A stretch of 64,000 bases of DNA, taken from an uncultured Alistipes sp. Lineage in GTDB: Bacteria > Bacteroidota > Bacteroidia > Bacteroidales > Rikenellaceae. The stretch lies in assembly GCA_944320685.1 (NCBI GenBank), contig CALUIK010000005.1, positions 62,001-126,000 on the forward strand, given 5' to 3'. Under the pieces are notes generated by a model that worked only from the letters and a program-made list of their open reading frames with translations, was not told the origin of the DNA and made no database searches. Both the position numbers and the translations under genes were made by a program. This document shows positions 1 through 8,162 of this stretch, piece by piece. Position 1 is the stretch's first letter, and each line of letters opens with the position of its first letter.

Positions 1-736
1 CGTTCGATGCCATGGCGTTGGTCGAGAGGAAGAATACGTTTCCGTAACCGCCCGTGGCGATAACCACGGCGTGGGCGCCGTGACGCTCGATCTCACCGGT
101 TACGAGATTGCGGGCGATGATGCCGCGTGCCTCGCCGTCCTCTATGACGATGTCGAGCATCTCGTGGCGCGGGTAACTCTTTACCGATCCTGCGGCGATC
201 TCCTTGTTCAGGGCTGCGTAGGCACCGAGCAGCAGTTGCTGTCCAGTCTGGCCGCGGGCATAGAAAGTACGCGATACCTGCGCGCCGCCGAACGAGCGGT
301 TGGCCAACAGACCGCCGTACTCGCGGGCGAAGGGAACGCCCTGTGCCACGCATTGGTCGATGATGAGGTTCGACACCTCTGCCAGACGGTATACGTTGGC
401 CTCGCGTGCGCGGTAGTCGCCGCCCTTGATGGTATCGTAGAAGAGGCGGTAAACCGAGTCGTTGTCGTTCTGGTAGTTCTTAGCAGCGTTGATACCGCCT
501 TGTGCCGCGATCGAGTGGGCGCGGCGCGGCGAGTCCTGTATGCAGAACACCTTGACGTTATATCCGAGTTCTCCGAGCGAAGCGGCTGCCGATGCGCCTC
601 CGAGACCCGTACCTACGATTATGATGTCGAGCTTGCGCTTGTTGGCGGGGCTCACGACTTTGATGGCCGCCTTGTGGTTGCTCCACTTTTGAGACAACTC
701 GCCGGCGGGAATTTTAGAATCTAACTTTAAGGCCAT
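1..736 (-). CDS. frdA: Fumarate reductase/succinate dehydrogenase flavoprotein subunit, N-terminal part (cut by window edge)
   Basis: This is the FAD-binding catalytic subunit that interconverts fumarate and succinate at the membrane. About 245 N-terminal residues are visible, and the gene runs off the left edge. The translation starts [20 protein letters not shown], then shows the dinucleotide-binding stretch [20 protein letters not shown]. It also has [14 protein letters not shown], whose His is the usual covalent FAD attachment site. The start is the ATG complementary to 734-736. It lies 38 bp downstream of the cytochrome b gene on the same strand, the usual Bacteroidales C-A-B order, so the iron-sulfur subunit should follow outside the window. 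In gut Bacteroidales this complex mainly works as fumarate reductase, so I use frd; sdh is equally acceptable. Confidence 0.95.
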   Translation of the reverse strand, partial: MALKLDSKIPAGELSQKWSNHKAAIKVVSPANKRKLDIIIVGTGLGGASAAASLGELGYNVKVFCIQDSPRRAHSIAAQGGINAAKNYQNDNDSVYRLFYDTIKGGDYRAREANVYRLAEVSNLIIDQCVAQGVPFAREYGGLLANRSFGGAQVSRTFYARGQTGQQLLLGAYAALNKEIAAGSVKSYPRHEMLDIVIEDGEARGIIARNLVTGEIERHGAHAVVIATGGYGNVFFLSTNAMASN

Positions 737-774
737 ATTCTTTGTTTTTTAATTGTTCAAGTGAAAAGCTCTCA

Positions 775-1497
775 TTAAAGGCTGCCTGCGCATGCCGAGC
801 ATCCGCCGCACAGGTTATATACGAAGTAGACCAGCACGACAGCCATGAATCCCAGCACGATGATGGTGGCGAAGATGTTAGAGATGCACTTCAGGCGGGG
901 ATACCACGTGTCGTTGGCCCAGCCTACGGTCTGGAACATCGACCAGATGCCGTGGGTGAGGTGGAGCCACAGGGCGCCGAGCCAGATGATGTAGAGCACC
1001 ACATAGTACCACTGCGAGAAGGTATATGCCACCAGCGTCGCGCCGTCGTGAGCCGAGATGAAATAACCGCCGACGGTCGAGCCTTCGCCGCCCATGATCT
1101 CTACGAGCTGCATCTTGCTCCAGAAGTTGATGAGGTGGAGCAGCAGTCCGAGCACCACGATCACACCCAGTACGAGCATGTTTTTCGATGCCCACTCCAC
1201 GCCCGGTTCGTTGACCGTAACGGCATAGCGCTGCGTGCCGCGGGCGCGGTAGTTGTTAAGGGTTAGGATCAGCGCGTAGACGAAGTGCAGGACCACCAGC
1301 ACGGCCAGACCGACCGTTCCGGCGAGAGCGTACCAGTTTGCGCCGAGGAATTCACAGATCATGTTGTAACCTTCGGGTGAGATGATGGCCACGAGGTTCA
1401 TTGACATGTGGAAGAGAAGGAAGAGAACAAGGCAACAACCCGTCACACTCATCACCAGCTTCTTTCCGAGAGATGAATTGCATAAAAAACAGCTCAT
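775..1497 (-). CDS. frdC: Fumarate reductase/succinate dehydrogenase cytochrome b subunit
   Basis: A 240-residue membrane anchor that passes electrons between the quinone pool and the flavoprotein/iron-sulfur subunits. It has about five hydrophobic segments, for example near residues 15-40 and 55-80, with His residues inside them suitable as heme b ligands (LFHMSMN, VVLHFVYA). The start MSCFLCNSSLGKKLVMSVTG at 1497 is preferred over an upstream in-frame ATG at 1542, because family members begin just before the SSxGKKxVMSVTG stretch. It ends 38 bp before frdA, and a promoter lies at 1550-1579. The length fits the Bacteroidales single-polypeptide cytochrome b type. Confidence 0.93.
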   Translation of the reverse strand: MSCFLCNSSLGKKLVMSVTGCCLVLFLLFHMSMNLVAIISPEGYNMICEFLGANWYALAGTVGLAVLVVLHFVYALILTLNNYRARGTQRYAVTVNEPGVEWASKNMLVLGVIVVLGLLLHLINFWSKMQLVEIMGGEGSTVGGYFISAHDGATLVAYTFSQWYYVVLYIIWLGALWLHLTHGIWSMFQTVGWANDTWYPRLKCISNIFATIIVLGFMAVVLVYFVYNLCGGCSACAGSL

Positions 1498-1549
1498 AAT
1501 TTTCAGATTTTGTTTATTTTTGTTTGTGAAAATGTTTTTCAAGGCATCG

Positions 1550-1579
1550 CAAAGATAGTAATTGTTTGCATAATAACAA
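1550..1579 (-). promoter_or_regulatory. Predicted Bacteroidota promoter of frdCA
   Basis: On the minus strand TTG (1577-1579) and TATCTTTG (1550-1557) are separated by 19 nt, matching the -33/-7 consensus TTG-N19-21-TAnnTTTG. It would give a leader of roughly 45 nt before frdC. Confidence 0.75.
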
Positions 1580-1628
1580 TAGCGCAGGGGGTATAAATCT
1601 TTCGCATGACGCTTTAATGTCGAAAGTT

Positions 1629-2180
1629 ATGAAAAAAAATATCATACGGGCCTCCGTCCGCCGCTTTACGGCCGAGATGGACGAGGCGTCGCGGCGCCTG
1701 CAGTCGCACGATGCGGCCGTGCGCCTTGAGCGGGTGATACGCCGTCACGGCGCTGCCGTGGTGGCGCTATTTTCGCCGCTGCCGGACGAAGTCGACATAT
1801 CCCCGCTGCTGGACTCCCTGTCCGACGTGCGTATCTTGCTGCCGCGCGTGGAGGACACGCCGCAGGGCGTGCCGTGCATGGAGTTCTACGACTACCGCGC
1901 CGACGCTATGGCCGACGGCGCCTATGGCATACGCGAGCCGCAGGGCGGGCTGCCGTGCCCGCCTTCCGAGATCGACCTCATGGCGGTGCCCGGCATGGCA
2001 TTCACGCGCGACGGCCGCCGTCTGGGCCGTGGCAAGGGATATTACGACCGCTACCTTGCGCGCGAAGGGGTCCGTGCTTGGTGCGTCGGCGTCTGCTTCA
2101 CCCACCAGATCGTGGATGACCTGCCGTGTGAGGAGCATGACCGCCGTGTCGACGAGGTGATTGCAAGCGGAGGCCTTTAG
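1629..2180 (+). CDS. 5-formyltetrahydrofolate cyclo-ligase
   Basis: Predicted ATP-dependent conversion of 5-formyl-THF to 5,10-methenyl-THF in the cytosol. The 183-residue protein has the family's N-terminal basic helix (KKNIIRASVRRF) and the C-terminal signature LMAVPGMAFTRDGRRLGRGK followed by GYYDRYL, which forms the nucleotide/folate site. The length is typical. An in-frame ATG at 1617 (MSKVMKKN) is an alternative start, and an upstream ATG at 1566 is unlikely because it overlaps the divergent frdC promoter. The gene stands alone, followed by the 90-bp repeat array before uvrC. Confidence 0.9.
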   Translation: MKKNIIRASVRRFTAEMDEASRRLQSHDAAVRLERVIRRHGAAVVALFSPLPDEVDISPLLDSLSDVRILLPRVEDTPQGVPCMEFYDYRADAMADGAYGIREPQGGLPCPPSEIDLMAVPGMAFTRDGRRLGRGKGYYDRYLAREGVRAWCVGVCFTHQIVDDLPCEEHDRRVDEVIASGGL

Positions 2181-2195
2181 CCGGGCACCGGTGCG

Positions 2196-2603
2196 AAAAC
2201 TGTGTTTTCCATTTGTCTCTGCTCTCGGCTTTCACTGTCATTGGCTTCGCCTTAGACAGGATGCGCCTCGGCAAAGCCAAATCATAAAACTGTGTTTTCC
2301 ATTTGTCTCTGCTCTCGGCTTTCATTATCATTGGCTTCGCCTTAGACAGGATGCGCCTCGGCAAAGCCAAATCATAAAACTGTGTTTTCCGTTTGTCTCT
2401 GCTCTCGGCTTTCACTGTCATTGGCTTCGCCTTAGACAGGATGCGCCTCGGCAAAGTCAAATCATAAAACTGTGTTTCCCATTTGTCTCTGCTCTCGGCT
2501 TTCACTGTCATTGGCTTCGCCTTAGACAGGATGCGCCTCGGCAAAGTCAAATCATAAAACTGTGTTTTCCATTTGTCTCTGCTCTCGGCTTTCACTATCT
2601 TTG
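2196..2603 (+). repeat. Tandem array of a 90-bp hairpin-promoter repeat (four full units plus a fifth partial unit)
   Basis: Units begin with AAAACTGTGTTTTCC at 2196, 2286, 2376, 2466 and 2556, an exact 90-bp period with only a few substitutions. Each unit contains a small palindrome (AAAAC-TGT-GTTTT), ATTTGTCTCTGC, a TRTCATTG-like box 20 nt after TTTG, and a second half from GGCTTCGCC to GCCAAATCA. The fifth unit diverges exactly where TATCTTTG (2596-2603) replaces TRTCATTG, forming a consensus promoter for uvrC. Internal units have TGTCATTG or TATCATTG, which look like decayed or weak -7 boxes. The region is open in frames on both strands because 90 is divisible by three, but those reading frames look spurious. 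This array fills the whole 428-bp interval before uvrC. Confidence 0.95.
2572..2603 (+). promoter_or_regulatory. Predicted uvrC promoter formed by the last repeat unit
   Basis: TTTG (2572-2575), 20 nt, then TATCTTTG (2596-2603): a perfect Bacteroidota promoter. The last base of the -7 box is only 5 nt from the uvrC ATG at 2609, so the transcript would be leaderless or nearly so. Confidence 0.8.
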
Positions 2604-2608
2604 CATCC

Positions 2609-4468
2609 ATGAGCCAGCAGCAGGATACACTCAAGGCGCAGGTCGCCGCATTACCGCTTTCGCCGGGGGTCTACCAGTTCGTCGACAAAAACGGTACCGT
2701 TATATATGTGGGCAAGGCCAAGTCGCTGCGTAAACGGGTATCGTCATATTTCGTGCAGAGTCGTGACCATACGCCCAAGGTGCGCGTGCTGGTGCGGCAG
2801 ATCGTCGAGATACGTCATTTCGTGGTCAACAGCGAGCAGGATGCGCTGCTGTTGGAAAATTCCCTCATCAAGACCCTGCAGCCGCGTTACAACATCCTGC
2901 TGAAGGACGACAAGACATATCCGTGGATCGTAATCCGACGCGAGCCGTTCCCGCGGGTCGAATCCACGCGGCAGTTGCGGCACGACGGCTCGCAGTATTT
3001 CGGCCCCTACGGGTCGGTGTCGATGCAGCACTCGATTCTGGAGTTCATACGCGAGGTGATACCGTTGCGTACATGCAAGTTGAACCTCTCGCCGCAAGCC
3101 GTGGCGCGGGGCCGTTACGGCGTCTGCCTGCAGTACCATTTAGGCAACTGCAAGGGCCCGTGCGTCGGTGCGCAGAGCGAGGCCGAGTATGACGAATTGG
3201 TCGATATGGTGAAGCAGGTGCTGCGGGGCGACCTGCGTCCCGTGCGCCGCTATCTCGAACGGAACATGCAGGAGGCGGCCGCGGCGCTCAAGTTCGAGAC
3301 GGCGCAGCGTTTCAAACAGCGGCTCGATGCGTTGGAGAATTACCAAAGCCGCTCGGTCATCGTCAGCGCCAAGATCGTCGACTGCGACGTCTTTTCGCTG
3401 CTGGAGGACGACGACGTGGTATACTGCAACTTCATACGCCTGCGCCACGGCTCGGTCGTAGCGTTGCATACGGTCAAGTTGAGCCCCGGCGTGGAGGCAT
3501 CGCAGGCCGAGATGCTGACAATGGCCATACAGTACGTCGTCGACAACATCTCGCATGACCTTTCGCGCGAGGTCATAGTGCCGCTGCTGCCTTCGACGAC
3601 GTTGCTTTTCGACAAGGTGGTCTTCACGGTGCCCAAGCGCGGCGAGAAGGCCGAACTGCTGGAGTTCTCGCTCAAGAGCGCGCGCATATACCGCGCCGAG
3701 CAGATGAAGAACCTCGAAATAAAGAATCCCGAACGCCATACCGAGCGCTTGATGAACGCCATGCAGCGCGAACTGCACCTCGACCGCCAGCCCCGCCATA
3801 TCGAGTGTTTCGACAACTCGAACCTGCAGGGCACGAATCCCGTCGCCTCGTGCGTGGTGTTCCGCGACGGACGCCCCTCGCGCAGGGAGTACCGCCATTT
3901 CAACGTCAAGACCGTCGTGGGGCCCGACGACTTCGCCTCGATGCGCGAGATAGTGTACCGGCGCTATTCGCGCCTGCTGGAGGAGGGGGCCGAGCTGCCC
4001 GACCTGATTATCGTCGACGGCGGCAAAGGTCAGTTGTCGAGCGCTTACGGGGTGCTGTGCGAACTCGGTATCGAGCGTCAGGTGCCCATTGTGGGCCTCG
4101 CCAAGCGCATCGAGGAGATATTCTTCCCGGGCGACCCTATGCCTTACTACCTGAGCCGTACGGGCGAGCCGCTGAAGGTCGTCTGCCACATACGCGACGA
4201 GGCGCACCGTTTCGGCATCACGTTCCACCGACAGAAACGCAGCAAGGCGTTTATCGACAGCGAACTGGAGCATATACGCGGCATAGGTGCGAAAAGCGTG
4301 AACGACCTTATGCGTCATTTCCGCACGGTGTCGAGGATCGGTTCGGCCACGCTGGCAGAGCTGGCGGGCGTGGTGGGCGAGGCGCGGGCTCGCGCCGTGT
4401 ACGGGCACTTTCACGGCGTCGAGACAACCACGGATGAAAATCGGAATGATGGAGAAAAGGAAAACTGA
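2609..4468 (+). CDS. uvrC: Excinuclease ABC subunit C
   Basis: This nuclease subunit makes the dual incisions around bulky lesions in UvrABC nucleotide excision repair. The 619-residue protein shows the GIY-YIG domain (SPGVYQFVDKNGTVIYVGKA, residues about 13-32) and a UVR motif near residue 220 (LKFETAQRFKQRLDAL). An RNase H-like domain follows (IECFDNSNLQGTNPVA ... LIIVDGGKGQLSSA, about residues 395-485), then C-terminal helix-hairpin-helix segments (HIRGIGAKSVNDLMRHF). The start MSQQQDTLKAQ is chosen because it sits just downstream of the TATCTTTG box and gives the normal distance to GIY-YIG. The stop overlaps the next gene by 35 bp. Confidence 0.97.
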   Translation: MSQQQDTLKAQVAALPLSPGVYQFVDKNGTVIYVGKAKSLRKRVSSYFVQSRDHTPKVRVLVRQIVEIRHFVVNSEQDALLLENSLIKTLQPRYNILLKDDKTYPWIVIRREPFPRVESTRQLRHDGSQYFGPYGSVSMQHSILEFIREVIPLRTCKLNLSPQAVARGRYGVCLQYHLGNCKGPCVGAQSEAEYDELVDMVKQVLRGDLRPVRRYLERNMQEAAAALKFETAQRFKQRLDALENYQSRSVIVSAKIVDCDVFSLLEDDDVVYCNFIRLRHGSVVALHTVKLSPGVEASQAEMLTMAIQYVVDNISHDLSREVIVPLLPSTTLLFDKVVFTVPKRGEKAELLEFSLKSARIYRAEQMKNLEIKNPERHTERLMNAMQRELHLDRQPRHIECFDNSNLQGTNPVASCVVFRDGRPSRREYRHFNVKTVVGPDDFASMREIVYRRYSRLLEEGAELPDLIIVDGGKGQLSSAYGVLCELGIERQVPIVGLAKRIEEIFFPGDPMPYYLSRTGEPLKVVCHIRDEAHRFGITFHRQKRSKAFIDSELEHIRGIGAKSVNDLMRHFRTVSRIGSATLAELAGVVGEARARAVYGHFHGVETTTDENRNDGEKEN

Positions 4469-5123
4469 ATATGAAAACCTGCTGTGGGATCTCGACGGTA
4501 CGCTTACCGACCCTGCCGTAGGCATCACCACGGCGGCACAGATGGCGTTGCGCCGCTGCGGCATAGAGGTGGATAACCGCCGCGGGCTGTACAAGTTCAT
4601 CGGGCCGCCTCTGATGGACTCTTTCCGCGATTTCTACGGTTTCACGGACGCGGAGGCCGCGCGCGCCTGCGGATATTTCCGTGAATATTACAATGTTACG
4701 GGGCTCTTCGAGAATGTGATGTACGAGGGTATGGACCTGTTGCTGGACCGTCTTGCGGCGGCGGGGTACAAACTCTATGTGGCCACCTCGAAGCCCGAGC
4801 CGATAGCGCGGCGGGTGCTTGAACACTTCGATCTGGCGCGGCGGTTCCTCTTCATCGGGGCCGACACGACGGATCACCGGCGCCCCACCAAAGCGGCAGT
4901 CATAGAGTATGTGCTGGAGAGGTGCGGCATTGCGGCCATGCGTGAGAGGACGGTGATGATAGGCGACCGCAAGCATGACGTCATAGGTGCCCGCGCGGCG
5001 GGCATCGATTCCATCGGTGTCCTTTACGGTTACGGCTCCGAGGAGGAGATGCGCGAATGCGGCGCCACGACTACCGTGCGCGATGTGCCTTCGCTATGCA
5101 GGCTGCTGCTTGCGGACGAATGA
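4434..5123 (+). CDS. HAD-superfamily phosphatase, phosphoglycolate phosphatase-like
   Basis: A cytosolic HAD hydrolase of 229 residues. Visible motifs are motif I LLWDLDGTLTDP with the nucleophile/acid Asp pair, motif II VATSKPE, a Lys in RRPTKAAVIEYV, and motif III/IV VMIGDRKHDVIGARAAGID. The alpha-helical cap between motifs I and II (RGLYKFIGPPLMDSFRDFYG) is of the PpaX/Gph type. The natural substrate cannot be read from sequence. It overlaps the uvrC 3' end, implying translational coupling. ATGs at 4446 and 4449 are alternative starts. Confidence 0.88.
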   Translation: MKIGMMEKRKTEYENLLWDLDGTLTDPAVGITTAAQMALRRCGIEVDNRRGLYKFIGPPLMDSFRDFYGFTDAEAARACGYFREYYNVTGLFENVMYEGMDLLLDRLAAAGYKLYVATSKPEPIARRVLEHFDLARRFLFIGADTTDHRRPTKAAVIEYVLERCGIAAMRERTVMIGDRKHDVIGARAAGIDSIGVLYGYGSEEEMRECGATTTVRDVPSLCRLLLADE

Positions 5124-5170
5124 CCGTCGGGGCGGGCTGTCTACGGAGAACCACGAAAAAACATATGACC

Positions 5171-6418
5171 ATGAAACGAACCTTGTTGATTATCGCCATG
5201 CTGTTGTCGTTCGGTGCCGTCCGTGCACAGGGCGCTGCGGCGTCGGCCATGCGCAGTATCCGTGACTTCGGCGTACTGCCCGAGAACACCCCGCGACAGA
5301 ATGCAGAGAACCTCCAGCGGGCCATAGACTGGGCCGCGGCATCGGGTGCGGCGCTTTTCGTCGAGCCTTCGGAGGATGGCTATCCCGTCGCTTCGGGAAT
5401 CCTCCTGCGGCAGAACGTCTCGCTCATAGGTGTGCACGGCCCTACGGGGCGCGGCACAAAGCATCCCGACCGCAACGCCCCAGCGGGGTCGTTGTTCGTC
5501 ATCACCGACACCGAGGCCCCGTTCCTTACGGTGGAGTCCTCGACGCAGGTGCGCGGCATACAGTTCTGGTACCCCGAACAGGCTTTCGACGACCCGTCGA
5601 AGGTCATCCCCTATCCGCCCACGATACGTATGACGTCCGAAGGGACGGCGCAGGGGGTGACGCTCTCGTGCCTCACCTTCTACGGCGAATATGTGGCGAT
5701 GGATTTCCGCGGCCGCCCCGACAACATCTGCGAGCAGGTGCTCTTCGAACACTGCTACGGCTACCCTCTCAGCGGCGAGTTCATCCGCATAGACTACTGC
5801 TACGACATCCCGCGCATCCTCCACTGCCATGTCAATCCGTCGAACATGCGCCTTTTCGGCCGCACCTTCTCGCGTGCGGTGGTGGACAGCGTCATCGCAC
5901 GGCCTACCTTTACATATGCCATCGACCATACCGACAATGCGCAGCTGATCGACCTCTTCACCTTTGGCGTGCATGGCGGCATATGGCTCGGCCCCGACAC
6001 CTACGGCCAGCTTACCAACTTCAACCTCGACTGCGTCACCGTAGGCATATACAAGTCTGGCAGCAGCACCTTCAACCGCAACTGGCAGATCGCGCAGGGC
6101 TCGATAATAGCCAATGTGAAGGGCTGCGGCGACGGGATACACCCCATAGTCGTCACGGGCGAGGGCCATACAGCCATCACTAATGTCGAGGCCTTTTCGG
6201 GCGATAACGGCGCCCTCACGGCAGACGGCTATTCGGACGATTTCATGCTTGTCGAGGGTGACAGGCCGCTGACGGTATCCCTCATCGGATGCCGCATGCG
6301 CAACTACCGCTCCGACGGGCCGCTTACGGTGCGCAATCCGCAAGCCCGCATCGCTGCCGTGGCATGCATAGACAAGGATGAACGCTTCTACGATACAAGG
6401 ATCGACCCCGAACAGTAA
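5171..6418 (+). CDS. Secreted right-handed beta-helix protein, pectate-lyase-like
   Basis: A 415-residue exported protein with a Sec signal peptide (MKRTLLIIAMLLSFGAVRAQ). The mature start SIRDFGVLPENTPRQNAENL is typical of the Pectate_lyase_3 fold used by polysaccharide lyases, GH28-like and GH55-like enzymes, and coiled rungs of about 22-25 residues continue to the C-terminus. No catalytic residue set could be assigned, so substrate and activity are unknown. It lies 23 bp before a GH43 gene, suggesting a two-gene glycan-degrading operon. An ATG at 5165 (MTMKR) is an alternative start. Confidence 0.72.
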   Translation: MKRTLLIIAMLLSFGAVRAQGAAASAMRSIRDFGVLPENTPRQNAENLQRAIDWAAASGAALFVEPSEDGYPVASGILLRQNVSLIGVHGPTGRGTKHPDRNAPAGSLFVITDTEAPFLTVESSTQVRGIQFWYPEQAFDDPSKVIPYPPTIRMTSEGTAQGVTLSCLTFYGEYVAMDFRGRPDNICEQVLFEHCYGYPLSGEFIRIDYCYDIPRILHCHVNPSNMRLFGRTFSRAVVDSVIARPTFTYAIDHTDNAQLIDLFTFGVHGGIWLGPDTYGQLTNFNLDCVTVGIYKSGSSTFNRNWQIAQGSIIANVKGCGDGIHPIVVTGEGHTAITNVEAFSGDNGALTADGYSDDFMLVEGDRPLTVSLIGCRMRNYRSDGPLTVRNPQARIAAVACIDKDERFYDTRIDPEQ

Positions 6419-6441
6419 TAATCCGTAACACAATCCGATAT

Positions 6442-7431
6442 ATGAAAAGAATTTTGCTTGTCGCGGCCGCGTGCATCGCCGCAATGTCGGCCTACGCGCA
6501 GGAAAGCACCCTCCTGCTCAAGGATATAAACATCCGCGACCCCTTTATCCTGCCCGATGCTTCGTCGGGGACCTATTACATGTACCGCTCCTCGTCGATA
6601 GAGGCGGGGGACGGTTCTGAACGCGGCGGCGTGGAGGTGTTCCGCAGCCGCGACCTCGAACATTGGGAGGGACCGAAACGTGTCCTCACGGTGCCGGCCG
6701 ACAACTGGATCACGGGGCGCGTGTGGGCGCCCGAAGTGCACCGCTACAGGGGCCGTTATTACCTGTTCGCTACGTTGAACAGCGACATCGTGTGGAAGAA
6801 ACAGCGCAAGTCGCACCCCGCCTATACGATGCGCGGCACGCAGATCTTCTGGTCGAAGTCGCCCGAAGGGCCTTTCCTTCCTTTCCCGTCGCGCGAGCCG
6901 GCCACGCCGATGGACGAGATGGCCCTCGACGGCACGCTCTGGGTCGAGGACGGTACGCCGTATATGGTATATTGCCACGAGTGGGTACAGCTGATGGACG
7001 GCGGCATGAACGTGGTGGAGCTCAAGCGCGACCTCTCGGGACGCGCCGGCGAACCTGTGCGGCTTTTCCACGCCTCGGCGGCGGAGTGGTCGACGGGGTC
7101 TCCCGCAGCGGACGGCGAGCGCAGCTACGTCACAGACGGATGTTTTCTCTACCGTACAGCGGGCGGCAAACTGCTGATGATATGGTCGAGTTTCGGTGAG
7201 GAGGGCTATGCCGTCGGCATCTCGGAGTCGGAGACCGGCAAAGTGACGGGGCCGTGGCGCCATCACCCTAAGCCGCTCTTCAGCCGTGACGGCGGCCATG
7301 GCATGCTTTTCCGCGATTTCGATGGCAACCTTAATATAGTGATGCATTCGCCCAACTCGCCGGGTGGGGCGGAACGGGCCGTAATCCTGCCGCTGGAGGA
7401 GCGCGGCGACATGCTCTATGTGAAGGAGTGA
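6442..7431 (+). CDS. Glycoside hydrolase family 43-like protein
   Basis: A 329-residue secreted five-bladed beta-propeller glycosidase with signal peptide MKRILLVAAACIAAMSAYAQ. The first blade has the GH43 catalytic-base context NIRDPFILPD (Asp33). Later blades carry ALDGTLWVEDGTPYMVYCHE and TDGCFLYRTAGGKLLMIWSS. At the place where GH43 enzymes usually have the acid Glu, I see Asp (VTDGCF), which may mark a divergent subfamily. There is no accessory domain. It is co-oriented with the beta-helix protein. Activity on arabinose- or xylose-containing glycans is likely but unproven. Confidence 0.78.
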   Translation: MKRILLVAAACIAAMSAYAQESTLLLKDINIRDPFILPDASSGTYYMYRSSSIEAGDGSERGGVEVFRSRDLEHWEGPKRVLTVPADNWITGRVWAPEVHRYRGRYYLFATLNSDIVWKKQRKSHPAYTMRGTQIFWSKSPEGPFLPFPSREPATPMDEMALDGTLWVEDGTPYMVYCHEWVQLMDGGMNVVELKRDLSGRAGEPVRLFHASAAEWSTGSPAADGERSYVTDGCFLYRTAGGKLLMIWSSFGEEGYAVGISESETGKVTGPWRHHPKPLFSRDGGHGMLFRDFDGNLNIVMHSPNSPGGAERAVILPLEERGDMLYVKE

Positions 7432-7439
7432 CCGCCACG

Positions 7440-7490
7440 ACAGATCAGACGCCTTCGGCCCGATTGTGCGGCCGAAGGCGTCTGATCTGT
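7440..7490. terminator. Long perfect hairpin between convergent genes
   Basis: A 21-bp perfect stem (7440-7460 with 7470-7490) around a 9-nt loop, between the converging GH43 and phosphatase genes. It has no T-tract on either side, so it may act as a bidirectional terminator or transcript-end stabiliser. Confidence 0.7.
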
Positions 7491-7502
7491 ACACAAGGCC
7501 TA

Positions 7503-8162
7503 CTATAACGATTCGAGTATCCTGAGGAGCTCGACGGCGGTGTCGGCTATGTAGTCGGCTCGGTTCTGTTCGAGCTCCGTGCGGGGCCGGAACCCCCAGC
7601 TGACACCTATGGCTGTGATGCCGGCGTTATGCGCCGTCTGCATGTCGATGCACGAGTCGCCCACCATGACGCATTCGGTGCGTGAGACCCCTGCCATGCC
7701 GATTATCATGTCGACGAGCGCCGTGTCGGGCTTCAGGGGCACGCCCTCGCGCTGGCCGCATACGGCCACGAAGTCTATGCCGGGGAAAAATTCGCGTATG
7801 AGTTTTTCGGTGCCTGCCTGAAACTTGTTCGAGGCGACGGCCATTTTCACGCCGAGGCCGTGCAGTGTTCCGACCACCTGTGGCATCCCGTCGTAGGGGC
7901 GCGTATGGGCGTCTATGTGATCGATGTAGTGGTCGAGGAAATCCTGCCGTGCCGCCTTGACGTATTCGGGCGTACGCAGGTTCTCGGGCAAGGCCCGTTC
8001 TACGAGGCGCAGGATGCCGTTGCCGACGAACGTGCGGTATTCTTCGTATGTGTGCTGCGGCAGTCCCCGCAGCGAGAGCATGTGGTTGCAGCTGACGGCC
8101 AGATCGCCTATGGTGTTGAGCAGGGTGCCGTCGAGGTCAAATATTACGAGTCGTGTATTCAT
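7503..8162 (-). CDS. HAD-superfamily phosphatase, phosphoglycolate phosphatase-like
   Basis: A 219-residue cytosolic HAD hydrolase. Motif I is VIFDLDGTLLNTIGDL, the cap contains RTFVGNGILRLVERAL, motif II is VASNK, the Lys sits in VPLKPDTALV, and motif III/IV is VMVGDSCIDMQTAHNAGI. This closely follows bacterial Gph, which removes phosphate from 2-phosphoglycolate, although related enzymes are promiscuous. Its start overlaps the 3' end of the upstream nhaC gene by 26 bp, so the two are probably cotranscribed from the promoter in repeat array B. Confidence 0.88.
   Translation of the reverse strand: MNTRLVIFDLDGTLLNTIGDLAVSCNHMLSLRGLPQHTYEEYRTFVGNGILRLVERALPENLRTPEYVKAARQDFLDHYIDHIDAHTRPYDGMPQVVGTLHGLGVKMAVASNKFQAGTEKLIREFFPGIDFVAVCGQREGVPLKPDTALVDMIIGMAGVSRTECVMVGDSCIDMQTAHNAGITAIGVSWGFRPRTELEQNRADYIADTAVELLRILESL

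Noticed and set aside
2196..2603. CRISPR-like repeat array
   Set aside because: Units are contiguous 90-bp copies with no variable spacers, and no cas genes are nearby.
2098..2733. Long open frames on both strands across the 90-bp array, encoding a 30-residue repeat protein
   Set aside because: The frames stay open only because the unit is 90 bp (divisible by three). They start or end inside flanking genes, and the same DNA carries promoter signals. A similar antisense peptide at array B simply follows from DNA similarity.
4434..8162. The two HAD phosphatases as duplicated genes
   Set aside because: They share only the general HAD motifs; caps and flanking residues differ, and the genes are in opposite orientations with different neighbours.
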